64,000 nucleotides of DNA, taken from Synechococcales cyanobacterium S06. GTDB lineage: Bacteria > Cyanobacteriota > Cyanobacteriia > Cyanobacteriales > JAABRE01. The position numbers and the translations under genes were made by a program. Position 1 is the first letter of the stretch; each line of letters begins with the position of its first letter. This document shows, piece by piece, positions 1 to 12,500 of this stretch. The stretch lies in assembly GCA_011391125.1 (NCBI GenBank), contig JAABRE010000018.1:1-64000 (forward strand), given 5' to 3'. The notes under the pieces were generated by a model. It saw only the letters and a list, made by a program, of their open reading frames with translations. It searched no databases and was not told the DNA's origin.

Positions 1-125
1 AGACTTTGATCTAAAATAAATCCTAACCAACAAGAGACAAATAAATGAGTATTTAAAACCGGATAATCATTTTTAGGTAAATTATTTAAAATTTCTGCTC
101 TTATTTTCGGGAAATTTGTAAACAT
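1..125 (-). CDS. Probable transposase, N-terminal part (runs off window)
   Basis: An open frame starts at ATG 125 on the minus strand and continues without a stop to the window edge, giving 41 residues that begin MFTNFPKIRAEIL. The stretch NLPKNDYPVLNTHLFV followed by CWLGFILD resembles, from memory, the start of IS4-like transposases common in cyanobacteria. This rests on pattern recall rather than a domain hit. No strong ribosome site precedes the ATG. The rest of the gene and the left end of any element lie outside the window, so completeness cannot be judged. Confidence 0.45.
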   Translation of the reverse strand, partial: MFTNFPKIRAEILNNLPKNDYPVLNTHLFVSCWLGFILDQS

Positions 126-415
126 GGCAAAAGAATATTTACTAAAGTTCTTTTGCTATTTTATCATAAAAATTACCCCAATTTTTACTTTTTTTTTTAC
201 CTTTCACCATTTCTGATTGAGACCATTTTTCCTCCCAATTTCTATCTCTCTTTTACCTAAAGTCCTAAAAGAGCGCTAAATTAGTTGTAAAAAATTGTTT
301 TCACCAAACCCTTACTGTAGAGACGTTGTATGCAACGCGAGAACCCACAACTCATTTAGGACTGCCTTACCATAAAAATAAAAATTTGTCAAGGGACTGG
401 TGATAGATTTGCTAA
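126..415. other. Intergenic region upstream of giant gene, no gene seen
   Basis: This AT-rich spacer lies between the partial transposase and the giant secreted-protein gene. I see no coding frame. It contains a short hairpin of the type often dispersed in cyanobacteria: CGTTG at 324-328 pairs with CAACG at 333-337 around a TATG loop, inside a GTAGAGACGTTG-like context. Otherwise it holds only T- and A-runs. Confidence 0.5.
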
Positions 416-472
416 AGATCTAACATTTCTAAAAAAGATATAACATTTCTCGAAAAAAGATCTAACAAAATC
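416..472. repeat. Three short direct repeats upstream of giant gene
   Basis: The 15-mer AGATCTAACATTTCT (416-430) recurs as AGATATAACATTTCT (436-450), and a partial third copy, AGATCTAACAAAATC, lies at 458-472. Spacing is 20 and 22 bp, about two helical turns. The repeats end about 125 bp before the giant gene start. The layout would suit binding of a regulator on one face of the DNA, but no known site matches and the role is an inference. Confidence 0.4.
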
Positions 473-527
473 CGTATTTTTTTTTAGATGACAATGATAT
501 ATCTAAATTAACAAAGAAACCACTTTA

Positions 528-557
528 AAAAAACACAGTTTCATCACCGTGTTTTTT
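528..557. promoter_or_regulatory. 5' leader hairpin before giant gene
   Basis: A perfect 9-bp stem, AAAAAACAC (528-536) with GTGTTTTTT (549-557), encloses a 12-nt loop. It ends in a T-run 40 bp before the start codon. It could be an intrinsic-terminator-like or attenuator hairpin in the 5' leader, or the terminator of an upstream transcript. The sequence alone does not decide between these. Confidence 0.35.
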
Positions 558-597
558 ACTTAATCTATCTTCTGGCTAAAACCCTGTGAGGTGCTTT

Positions 598-3500
598 ATG
601 TCTCAGTCCTCCCCAAATATCCTGTTTATCGACACTCAAATTGCTGATTACCAACAGTTGCTCAATGCCGCATTGCCCGGTACGGAAGTTATCCTGATTA
701 ATTCTAATCAAGATGGCGTTGATGCGATTACTGCGGCTTTGTTGAATCGTAGTAATATTAACAGTATTCAAGTCATCTCCCATGGTAGCGAAGGCCAGCT
801 ACAATTGGGCAACACTTGGCTAAATTCCAGCACTTTACAGGATTATAGTGCCAAAATTGAGACTTGGGGCAATGCCCTCACAGAACAAGGGGATATTCTC
901 TTCTACGGCTGTAATTTAGCGGGAGACTTCATCGGACTTAATTTAATTCAACAAATTAGCGAATTAACAGGTGCGGATGTCGCTGCTTCAGCCGACCTGA
1001 CAGGTAGTTCATTCTTAGGGGGAGACTGGGTTTTAGAAGCCAACACAGGGGCGATCGATTCAAGTATAGCGCTGAGTGAAGAAGGCCAGACCAATTATAC
1101 AGAGACATTAGCCATTCCCAGTTTAACTGTATATGACAGGTTTCTGGTGGAAGGTTTTAATACTGTTAATAGCGATGGGTTTTGGAATAGGATTACTCTA
1201 AGCCTATCAAATTATGATCAAAAAAGTTCTTTTTATATTTCCTATAATTTGCTTCCTCATGGGTTAGAGAGCCAAGGATCTGTATCTAGTAATGACTATA
1301 GTGATCCTAACTCAGGTAGATTTCAAATAACACCAAGTAAAGTCTATTCAAAAAATGGTCAACTGCTGGTGGACATCCCTATTATCATCAATAATGATTC
1401 TTTATGGGATCAGAAAGAATATCTGGACTTTAGACTTAATCCTACTTCTGAATATACTGTGGTGGGAGCAGACCAATATAATACTTTTTTACAGATAGTT
1501 GGAGACAATCATCCCCTCATAAGTGTTGACTCGAACAATTACCAGAAAACTGAAGGAGAATCTCTTCGAGTTAAAGACATAACCAGAATCGAATTCGATG
1601 TGAACGACAGTTCCTTTACGCCAACTCTGTCTGGTTTTGACCTGTATCTTGACATAACGGGTACAGCCCTTCGTGGTAGTTTTGCCAACACTCAAAAAGG
1701 TTCAGATTACAAATTATTTTACACCCCTTATAAAAGGCATCCCAATGACTATGGCATCTTTATAGAAGTAGATTCCCGCAAGGCCTTACCTGATCCCGTA
1801 GCCAATACATCGATCTATAAAATCAATGTACCTGCGGGTATTAACGGTTTTATTATTTCAGCTGAGGATATCAACGATGAAGTTTTTGAACCCACAGAAA
1901 CAATTAAAATCACTCTTGTTGAAGATGATGTCGTACTTGGACTAGCTAGATATAGTAGTGGGGATAAATATTTACTAAGAGGGACATTTACGGGAACAGG
2001 TCCCTTAGATGAAGAAGCTAAGAAATATTTTGAAAGTTTGAAAACCAAGATAGTTAACCTCTTGGAAAATGAACCCATTGTCAGCTTAGGTAAAGTAGTA
2101 AACCCCACCGAAGGATTTGGCTATGGTAGCACCATTGAAGGGTTAGACGATGCGATCGCCCTTACAGGTAGCCAAAGTGTTAGTATTCCCGCTAACTCTA
2201 GTTTAAACTTAGCAAATACCGGTAAATTTACCTTAGAAGCGTGGGTTTTCCCGAATTTCACCGATAATAACCAACATGACATTATCAGCTATCAAGGGGG
2301 AACAAAAACTGGTTATCCTAGTATTTCGATTATTAATCAAACATCCTTGCAAATTGGTTTCGGATCTGGGACCAAATGGAACACCAAAACCCTAGAAAAA
2401 GCCATTAATCCCAAAGGCTGGAATCATGTTGCTTCCACCTTCGATGGTAAAGATTACAAAATCTATGTTAACGCCGTTGAAATCTACTCCACCAGTGAAT
2501 TTGCCGGCCAAAAACCTGCCCCTACTCAACAGTTAGAAATCGGCAAAAACTTTGCCGGGGCGATCGATGAAGTAAGAATCTGGGATACGGACCGTAGTGC
2601 TGCACAGCTGCAAAGTTTGATGATTTCCGAGCTAACAGGAACAGAAGCAGGATTAGTCGGTTATTGGGATTTTAATAAAAATTTAACCAATAAGGCCAAT
2701 CAAGATAGCAATAACCCCCATAATGGTACAATCAGCGGTACTGTGGAATATCTTAATAAACCAGCACCGCAAATTGGTTATGTGGAAGTTACCTTAGATA
2801 AACCCTTCCAAGGAGATCAAGGCCTCTGGGTAAAATATGATATTACTGGGGGTACTGCGACTCAAAACAGTGATTACTTTAACTCCCGTTATCGTAAAGT
2901 TTCCACCGATGCTAACAGCGAACGCAATGGTATTATTATCCCCAAAGGGGAAACCACAGGGCGAATTTATTTTTCAGCCCTCAATGACGCAGTGGTCGAA
3001 GGGGATGAAACCGTTAATATTAAATTAATCCCCCATAACTTTGATCAAGAAAATATCCCCGTTAGTCCCAATACTTATGTACTAGATTACAATAGTGGCA
3101 ATGTTAAAGTATTTGATAGTCAAGGAAATTTCCGCTCTACCTTTGGTTCTTTTGGGACAGGAGATGGTCAATTTCAGCAACCAAATGAACTAGTTCAAGA
3201 CAATCAAGGTAATGTTTATGTCCTTGACAGAGGTCGCCACGATGTCCAGATATTCGACAGTAGCGGCAAATTCTTGCGCAAATTTGGCTCTTATGGTACT
3301 GGAAATGGACAATTTATCACTCCATCTGATATTGCCCTAGATAATCAGGCTAATATTTATGTGTTGGATCAGTCTGAGTTTAAACGAGATATTCAAGTAT
3401 TTGACAAGAATGGTACATTCCTGCGTACACTTAATACAACCCCCCCCGGGGGACAACCAAGAGCGGCAGAAAGTATAGCCATAAATAAAAATAATGATGT

Positions 3501-6500
3501 TTATATCGCCTATATGGGTTATATCAACATATTTGATAATAATGGCACTTACAAAGGTACATTCGGTTCTTATGGTTCACAAGACGGACAATTCTCTCGT
3601 ATAACCAATATAAGCATTGATCCTAGTGGTAATATTTATGCAGTTGACATGGAACGTTATAATGTCCAGATTTTCGACAGTAGCGGCAAATTCCTGCGCA
3701 AATTTGGCTCTTATGGTACAGGAAACGGACAATTTTCACGTCCTATAAATGTAGGCATAGATGGCAACGGTAACAGTTATGTGACTGATAACTCCAGAAA
3801 CGATGTTCAGGTCTTCGACCGTAACGGCAATTACCTCAGTAAATTTGGCTCATCGGGAACCGGTAAATTCTCTAATCCTGTTGGGATTAGCTTCGATAAT
3901 AGTTGGCCTAATTCTAACTACGGAATTAGCACCACCAATAATAGTGCAGTCATTACCATTAAAGATAATCAAGCCTACACCCAAGGGGTGATTCTCTTTG
4001 ATGCGACTAACCAACCACTGAGCAGTAAAAACCCCCTCGCGATCAAAAATGGGACCGCCGACTTTAAGCTTAAATTAACCAGTCAACCCACCAGTAACGT
4101 CACAGTTAACCTCAGCAGCAGTCAAGGCAGTTTAGGCAACATCACTGTTACCTTTACTAGCAGTAATTGGGACACCCTCCAAACCGTTAAACTCAATGGA
4201 GTTAGTGCTGATGGTAATATTAGTGCTTCAGCTTCGGGTTACTTTACAGGGACTCAAACCTTTGGCTTTACCCCCAATCCACCCCTAAAAGTTACCGAAG
4301 GAAGTACCACCGATGCTGTTCCCGTCACCCCCGAAGTAATTATCTCCAGTCTGGGGGATATTAGCGAAGATGGCGGCCAATCAGGCAATTTTGTCGTGAA
4401 TTTATCTGCACCTGCGCCGGCTGGTGGTTTAACCATCAATTATAGCCCAAGTGGAACAGCCACTCAAGGAACAGATTATCAAAATATTGCCAACTCGGCC
4501 TTGAAATTTGATGGAGTCAATGATCATGTAGCGTTAAGCAACGGTAAAGTAAGTGCTACTAGCTTAAATCTGCCTACTAATGCTATAACTTTGGAAGCTT
4601 GGGTAAATATCGCTCAATTTAAAGATTGGACATCCGCGATCAGCTTCTTACAGGATAATGGCTCCACCGAAGCTGGTTTCGCTTTAGGAACTTTTAGTAG
4701 TGGACAATTTTACTTGGCGGTAGCAGGAGGTAGCAACGGTTTAACTTATCTCAAATCTCCATCTAGCTACTCGACTAATCAATGGTATCACATAGCGGGT
4801 GTTTATAATGGCTCACAAATGGAGTTATTTATCAATGGCGAAAGTGTCGCCACTTCCACCGCCGAAACTGGTAATATTTATTACCTTAATAGTTGGTATC
4901 GTCTGGGAATGTTCACCGATGACAATGAGGATGATGGACTTAATGGACAAATCCGAGAAGTCAGAGTTTGGAATACTGCCAAAACTCAATCTGAGATTAT
5001 CGCCAATAAAGATAGTTCACTCAATGGTAATGAAACTGGTTTAGTAGATTACTATCGAGCTAATCCTACCACCGATAATTTCGTCCTTGATAGTAGTGGT
5101 AATAACCGTAACGGGGTCTTGACAAATGGCGCGTCTTATGTGATGACAGGCCAATTAACCATTGCCGAAGGAGACACCACTGGACAAATTTCCCTTTTAC
5201 CCATTATTGACAAAAATACCGAACCTAACGAAAGTGTTACCATTACCTTAGCAACGGGTACAGGTTATAAATTAACTACAACTAAAAACCAAGCAACCTT
5301 AAACATTCTCAATGATGATACTGCGGGTATAGAAGTAGTAAATGCCCAACAAACCATTGATAGTAATGGTAATCTGGTCATGGTTGACGGTGAACCTGTT
5401 ATGGGTTATAGCGATAACTTGGTAGCAGTCGTCACCAGTGAACCTTACCCCAATGTAAATAATGTCCTGCAATTATGGGATAACAATAACAACCTTTTAG
5501 GAAGTGTTACTCTCACCCAAGAGCAGATTAATACGGGTAAAATTAGCTTAAATATAACAGGAACTTTACCAAATCCTAGCCAATTACGAGCAATTCTCAA
5601 AGAAAATAGTACCGGTGTTCAAGGATTGACCTTGGATAACGGCAAAATTAGCCTTAATGGTAACACAGTAGAAATTACCTTACCCAGTATTGGCAGTCAG
5701 GGCTACGTTGGTATTCGCCTGCAAACTCAACCCACGGCCGATGTCACTGTAACATTCAACAATATTGATAACACCGAAACCAGTTTAGACAAAACCACCG
5801 TCACCTTTACCCCAGAAAACTGGCAAGATTATCAAGTAGTCACCGTAACAGGTTTAGATGACCTAGACTTAGATGGTGACATTAGTTATAACATTACGGC
5901 TATAGTTAGCGCTACTACTGACCCAAATTATAGTGGCAAAACCTTCGCAATTCCCGTCAAAAATTTAGACGATGACCAGAAGGTCGATACAGCAGCTCTG
6001 ACTACTCCTTCTACCAATTCCACACTTCCCACCGTCACCATTGGTAATCCCGTTACCGTAGCAGAAAGTAATACCACTGCTTCCATCAATGTTAATCTGA
6101 GTAAAGCAGCTACACAAGCCACTGAAGTAATGTTCAGCATTCCTGATGGTACTGCTGTAATTAATCAAGATTACCAAGTTAGCCAAACTTATTTAATTAA
6201 TCAATTTGAAGCTGATGGTAAAGCGCGTTTTGCTAGTCCATTTGGTAATGTGGATGTAGGAGATAATGCTAAACCAACTTTTGCCGATTTAGATAACGAT
6301 GGCGATTTAGACGCTATTATTGGTCATCAAACCGGGATTAAATATTTCAAAAACCTCGGAAGTCCTAGTATTCCCCTTTTTGAAGAACAAACTGGTAGCC
6401 AAAATCCCTTTGGTAATATTACCATTCAAGGAGCCGCTCCCACTTTTGCTGACCTAAACGGCGATTTAACCTTAGATTTGGCGATCGGTACAGACACAGG

Positions 6501-9500
6501 TAATATTATTTACTATATCAATAACGGCGATCGCCTGAACCCCCGCTTTACCCTTCCGAGTGGGTTAATTCCCGTTCAAAATGATCCCTTTAGTGGTATT
6601 GACGTAGGCGATCAAGCTATCCCCGTCTTAGTTGACTATGATAAAGATGGCGATAACGACTTAATTGTCGGTTCTGCTGCCAATGGAATCAGCTATTATC
6701 AAAATACAGGTAGTCAAAAAACTCCTACTTTTACTAAATCAACTAGCAATCCTTTCGCCAATATCTCAGGAAATGCACCTATCCTGGTGGATTATGATCA
6801 GGATGCAGATATGGATATGTTTGTGGGTCAATCCAATGGGGTTGTTAGTTATTGGGAAAATAATAACGGCACATTTGCACAAAATGCCAGCAAAAATCCC
6901 TTCGCCAAAATTACCAACACCGCATCCTTGGCGACTAATTCCGCACTAGCGCTGGTTGATTTAAACGGTGATGGTTTTAAAGATGCTTTTGTCGGCGTTA
7001 ATAATGGCAAAATTGACTACTATGAACAGTTTAACTTAGTCACCTTTGCAGATGGGGAAAAAACCAAAACCATTAACCTGCAAATCAAAGATGACCAAAT
7101 TGCTGAAGGTAACGAAACCCTAGAGATTAGTCTCTATCCGAATGCGGGTTATAATTTAGGTTCACCTCAAAATTACCTTAACTTGGATGGTACAGATGAT
7201 CATGTCAAAATCCCCAACGCCAAATTAGCGGGTGATTATACCATCGAAACGTGGGTATTTATCGACAGTAAAACCCAAAACTTTAGCTCAATTTTAGAAT
7301 TAGGCAATGATACAGGTAGCGAAAGAATCTTCTTTGGTTTAAAAAATAATCAGAGCCAATTTTACTTAGAAACCAGAACTAATTCTCAAACGTCTAGTTA
7401 TACCTTACCCGATAATTTACCTCAACAACAATGGGTACATTTAGCAGTTACTGTGGATAGTAGCGGAAAAGGAAACTTTTATGTTAATGGTGAGTTCAAA
7501 AGTTCAGCTTCACCTTTTAAACTTCCCACCGATATCCTCAAAACTGTTAATTACCTAGGAAAAGGTCGTAGTGGGTATCAATTCGCAGGTAAAATTAAAA
7601 ACCTAACCGTTTGGGATAAATCCCTGACTCAAACAGAAATTCAAACTACTAAAGATCAAGGCCTTACAGGTAGTGAAACTGGTTTAGTTGCATATTATAA
7701 AGGAGATTTGGACGCTAATAATGCCCTGCTTGACAGTAGCACCAATCAATTAAATGGTACGCTTCAAAATGGTGTTTTAGTCAAAAATGATCCCATCACC
7801 ACCACCGTTACCATTACTGACAATGATGTAGCAGGTGTTACCATTGCTAAACTTACGGGTACGAATACCTCAGAAACTGGTAATAGCGTCAGTTATAGCG
7901 TTAAACTTAATAGTCAACCTACCGCTCCCGTGACTGTTTACCTTGGTTCACAGGATGACACAGAAGCTTTAGTCACAGTGAAAAGTGATTTAACCTCCTT
8001 GGCGGGAGTTGCAAGTTTGGTCTTTACCCCTGATAACTGGAATCAAACGCAGACTTTTTACGTCAAAGGTGTGGATGATCAGATTGAAGATGATGACATG
8101 ACTTATCAGATCATTACCACCGTCTCCAGTGAAGACCAAACCTATCATAAACTCGCAGTAAATGACCTTTCCTTGACTAATATTGACAACGATCAAGCAG
8201 GATTTATTATTAAAGGAGCTGGAAAAGCGATCGAAGGTCGGGATAACGTTTATAGTATCAAGTTAAGTAGTCAACCCGTGGGTGATATTCGCTTGATCAT
8301 GACTCCCACTAATGACCAAATCCGCTTGAATAACGAGTTTGTTGGCGAACCCTTAACCATTACCTTTAACCCTCAAAACTGGAACTTTGAGCAAACTGTC
8401 AGAGCGACCGCCTTAGATGATCAAGTCGTCGAATTTCTGCATTTTAGCGAGATTAACTTTGAGGTTCAAACCGGTCAAGGATTAGATTTTGAATCCAAAG
8501 CCGATAATAACACTGCGGAAAATGCCTTAGATTTAGGTACGATTAAAGGTGGTTATAACGGTCATAACTTAGCAATTACGCCTTCGGGAGACATTGACTG
8601 GTTTAAATTTACCTTACCTGACACCGGTAATAATCTTGATTTTGCACGGATTGACTTTGATCATGCATCTGGAAATCTCAAATTAGAAGTTTATTCAGGG
8701 AAAAATTTAACTACACCCCTTTTAGTTGCTGATAGTTCTAGCACAGCTAGTAATTTGGAGCAAATTTCTCTTAATGGTCAACCTTTTGGGGACTATTACC
8801 TCAAAGTTGCGGGTGATGCCAATAGCTATGATTTAGTCGTCGCGGATTCTGATGATGAATTTGTAGTGGATTCTGAATATATCAGAGAGAAAACCCAAGC
8901 AATCAGTAATGTTCAAAATACGATTACAGTTCCCGTAAATGGTAGCTTATTAGAAAACCAGTTAACCATTAAAGGTGTTACCTCTGGCGCTTTTAACAAT
9001 GAGTTAATCCTCAATATTGAGAACAAAATTCAAGCCAAAACTTATACACAATCGGTAGGAGAAGCATCTGATCAAGATTTACCTGCCAATACCAGTACCA
9101 CCGGCCGACTTTTAGTGGGCGATTATGTCTTCGGAAAAGCAGCCAACAATAGTGATAAAGATTGGTATGGAATTTATTTGGAAGCCGGAAAAACCTATAC
9201 TTTAGATTTAGAAAACTATTATTATCAAGGGTACCGGACGAATTTGGCACTTTATAACAGTAGCGGAACTTTAGTCGAGGCCAGTCAAAAAAATGAACAA
9301 ACTGATCAGCAACCAAGAATTATTTACACACCTACTATCAGTGGTAATTATTATGCAGAAACTAATCTAATCTTAGGTAATCAGTATCGCTTAAGTGTCG
9401 ATAATATTGTCAGTAATAGTGCCTCAAAATCAGAAGGAACTACAGATTTACCTGCCAATACCACTACCACAGGATTTATTACCGTAGGGGATAAAGTCAC

Positions 9501-12500
9501 TGGAAACGGAGCCTACCCTGGTGATAGGGATTGGTATAAAGTTAACCTCACGATGGGTAAAACTTATGTTATTGACATGAGTGGACAATCTATGGGAGAT
9601 GGTACTTTAAAATATGCTGATTCCGTTGCTCTCTATTCTGATAGTAATTTTAATCGTTATGTCGCACAGTCGAGTGGTTTAGAAGTCGGTAATGGTATGC
9701 GATCTCAAGTGCGCTTTACTTCCACTAGTACAGGTAGTTATTATATTGAAACTTACACCAGTACAGCAGGAACCTATAAACTGGGAGTTAGTGAAGTTAT
9801 CCCTTATACGGATATAGAAACGGTTAATACTTTCTTCACTCCCGACCTGATGATCGGTAGTAAAGTTCAATTGACTCCCGATTTAACTGCTACTATTACT
9901 CAGGCTAATACCTTAACATTAGCATCCTCCACTAATCTTAGTCGTCTTTATACAGGTCAAATTACCGTTAATTTGGATAATTTAGATGCTTTTAACCAAT
10001 TAAAACCTTTACCCGTTGTCATTCAAGATAACGACTTACCCACGGCCACCTTGATTGCAGGTCCAACCGCTTCGGAAGTATTCAGCGAACCAAGTTACTT
10101 TACCGTTCAACTTAATGCACCTTTACCGAAAAACAGTAGCGGACTTAACGTCAATTATCGTTTAGTGGGGGGTAGTGCAACCTTATCTGAAGATAAAAAC
10201 AGTAATGGCGTTTTAGACACAGGTGAAGATACCAATAACAATGGTAAATTGGAATTAGGTGACTATTTTATTCAAAAAGAAGGGGTTGTCCGTATCGCCC
10301 CCGGAGACATTCAAAATAACCTGATTATTGCGCCCATTGACGATAAATTAGTAGAAGACCTCAAGTTAAGCATCAAAAGTGTTACTCAAGGAGCTAACAG
10401 TAACGAGTTAATTCTCAATGTTAGTAGCTCCATTACCAAGATTCTTAATCAATCCACCGATGAACTTCAGGGTACAGATTACCCCGCCAATAACACCACC
10501 ACAGGCCGACTCTTAGTAGGTGATTTCGTCATGGGTGCTCATGCTCACTCTAGTGACCAAGATGGCTACGCTGTTTATCTTGAAGCCAATAAAACCTATA
10601 CCTTTGACTTAGAAAAGTATAACAATGGTAATCCCTTTTTGTATCTTTATGACAGTAACAATACTTTACTCGGAAGTAATGATAATACAGGTTCAAACCT
10701 CAATTCAAGATTGACCTACACTCCGACTGTCAGTGGCAATTATTATCCACGAACAAGTTCCACAAGTTCAGACTCTTATCGTTTAAGTGTCAAAAATCTT
10801 GTCAGTAATAGTAGCTCCACATCCGAAGGAACTACAGACTTAGCTAATAATAATACCACTACTGGTGTCATCAGTGTAGGGTCTCAGGTAACAGGAACTA
10901 TAACCGACTTCTCTGATCAAGATTGGTATAAACTTGACCTCAAAGCTTATACTACTTATGTCATTGACATGATGGGGTCTTCCTTGGGTGATGGTACTTT
11001 AACCACTCCTAACATTTACCTTTATAACAGTAAGGGTGAAAAAATCGCCGAACCATTGGGTTCAGAACTTAATGGTGGCCGAGTTCAAATGCACTTTACT
11101 CCCACCACCAGTGGTACTTATTATGCAGGAGCTTTAACCAAAAAAGAAAGTGGAACTTATAAATTAGGACTCAGTGAAGTTATCCCCTACAGAGAACCAA
11201 TTACTTCCTTAACTCCCGAACTATTTGCCGGTAGTAAGCTCAGATTTGACAAAAATTTAACCGCTACCATTAGTAAGGGTACTACTTTAACCTACAATTC
11301 TGGTCTTTATCAAGGTAATATTACTGTCACCGTTGATGATAGTAGCAGAAAGGGTGAAATTCAAGCAAATTCCCCCGCTCGGATTGCTGAAGAAACCGTA
11401 ATTGTTGAGGTTCTTCCTGGTGATGGTTATCTCCTCCCAGCCAATCCCAAAGCCACCTTAAGAATTCAAGATGATGATGTCCCTGGTGTGAGAATCGTTC
11501 AAGTTGGCGATAATACCGTGGTTAAAGAGGGAGAAACTGCTAGTTTTGAAGTATCCTTATTGAGTGAACCTACTGCTCCTGTTAATATTCGCTTAACTCC
11601 AGGCTTTGAAATCGACTTTGTCAATCCCGTTAATCCCACTACAGTTAAAGTTAGTAAGGATATTTACACCTTTGACGAAACTAATGGGGGTAATTTAGAT
11701 GTTAACTTAGTCAGTTTAGTCACCGGAGAAAAAGAGAAAACTGTCTCCTTTGGTGTCAACTTAAAAGTAATCCCCTCCTCTAATGTCATTGTTGAATTTT
11801 CTGATGGTAATAATGACGTTACCAAGGATAACCCCGTTTTCAAAACCCTCCTCTTTACCGCCACTGAACCAAATTCCGTCACAGGAGAAGAACCGGGTAA
11901 CTGGAATCAAGTCCAACAGGTGATTTTAGGTTATCTAGATCCTGATACCAGTGGTAATATGAAAGTAAAAGCCATCATCAAAGATGCTACCACCGGTCAA
12001 CAAATTGGTAATCCCCTCACTTTCCCGATTATTCGTACCACCACCCAAGTCGATAAACAAACCACCGAAATTACCATTCAACCCGAAGATTGGTATAAAT
12101 TGCAAACCGTCACCTTTACCGGAATTGATGAGCAACTCGCCGAACCCGGACTTTACCATCAAAGTAATATTACTTACCAAGTCGATTCCCGGGACGTTGA
12201 ATATAAGAGTCTGTTTGTCCCCGTCCAACGGGTGGATGTCGTAGATCGCCCTCTCAACCCAGAAACCACCTCCCAAACAGTACGTCTCGGTTTAAGCAAC
12301 TTACAACAAAGTTTAGATAACCTAGAGATTCCCATGGTGGGCGCTTTAGATGGTAAAATGCCGAATTTAATCGGCGATATCAGCGATAAATTAGTGGTGG
12401 CAATTTCCGCCGAACCCGAATTAACCGGAAATCGCTTAAAAACCGTCATTGAAAGTGCACTTTCTAGTTTAGGTTTAGATTTCGTCAATGTCTCAGTGGA

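Noticed and set aside
324-337. Terminator at the CGTTG/CAACG hairpin
   Set aside because: The stem is only 5 bp, there is no T-run and the context resembles a dispersed cyanobacterial repeat instead.
586-597. GTG 586 as start of the giant gene
   Set aside because: ATG 598 has a well-spaced GAGG at 588-591 that would lie inside the coding region if GTG were used, and the protein family starts at MSQS-like residues.
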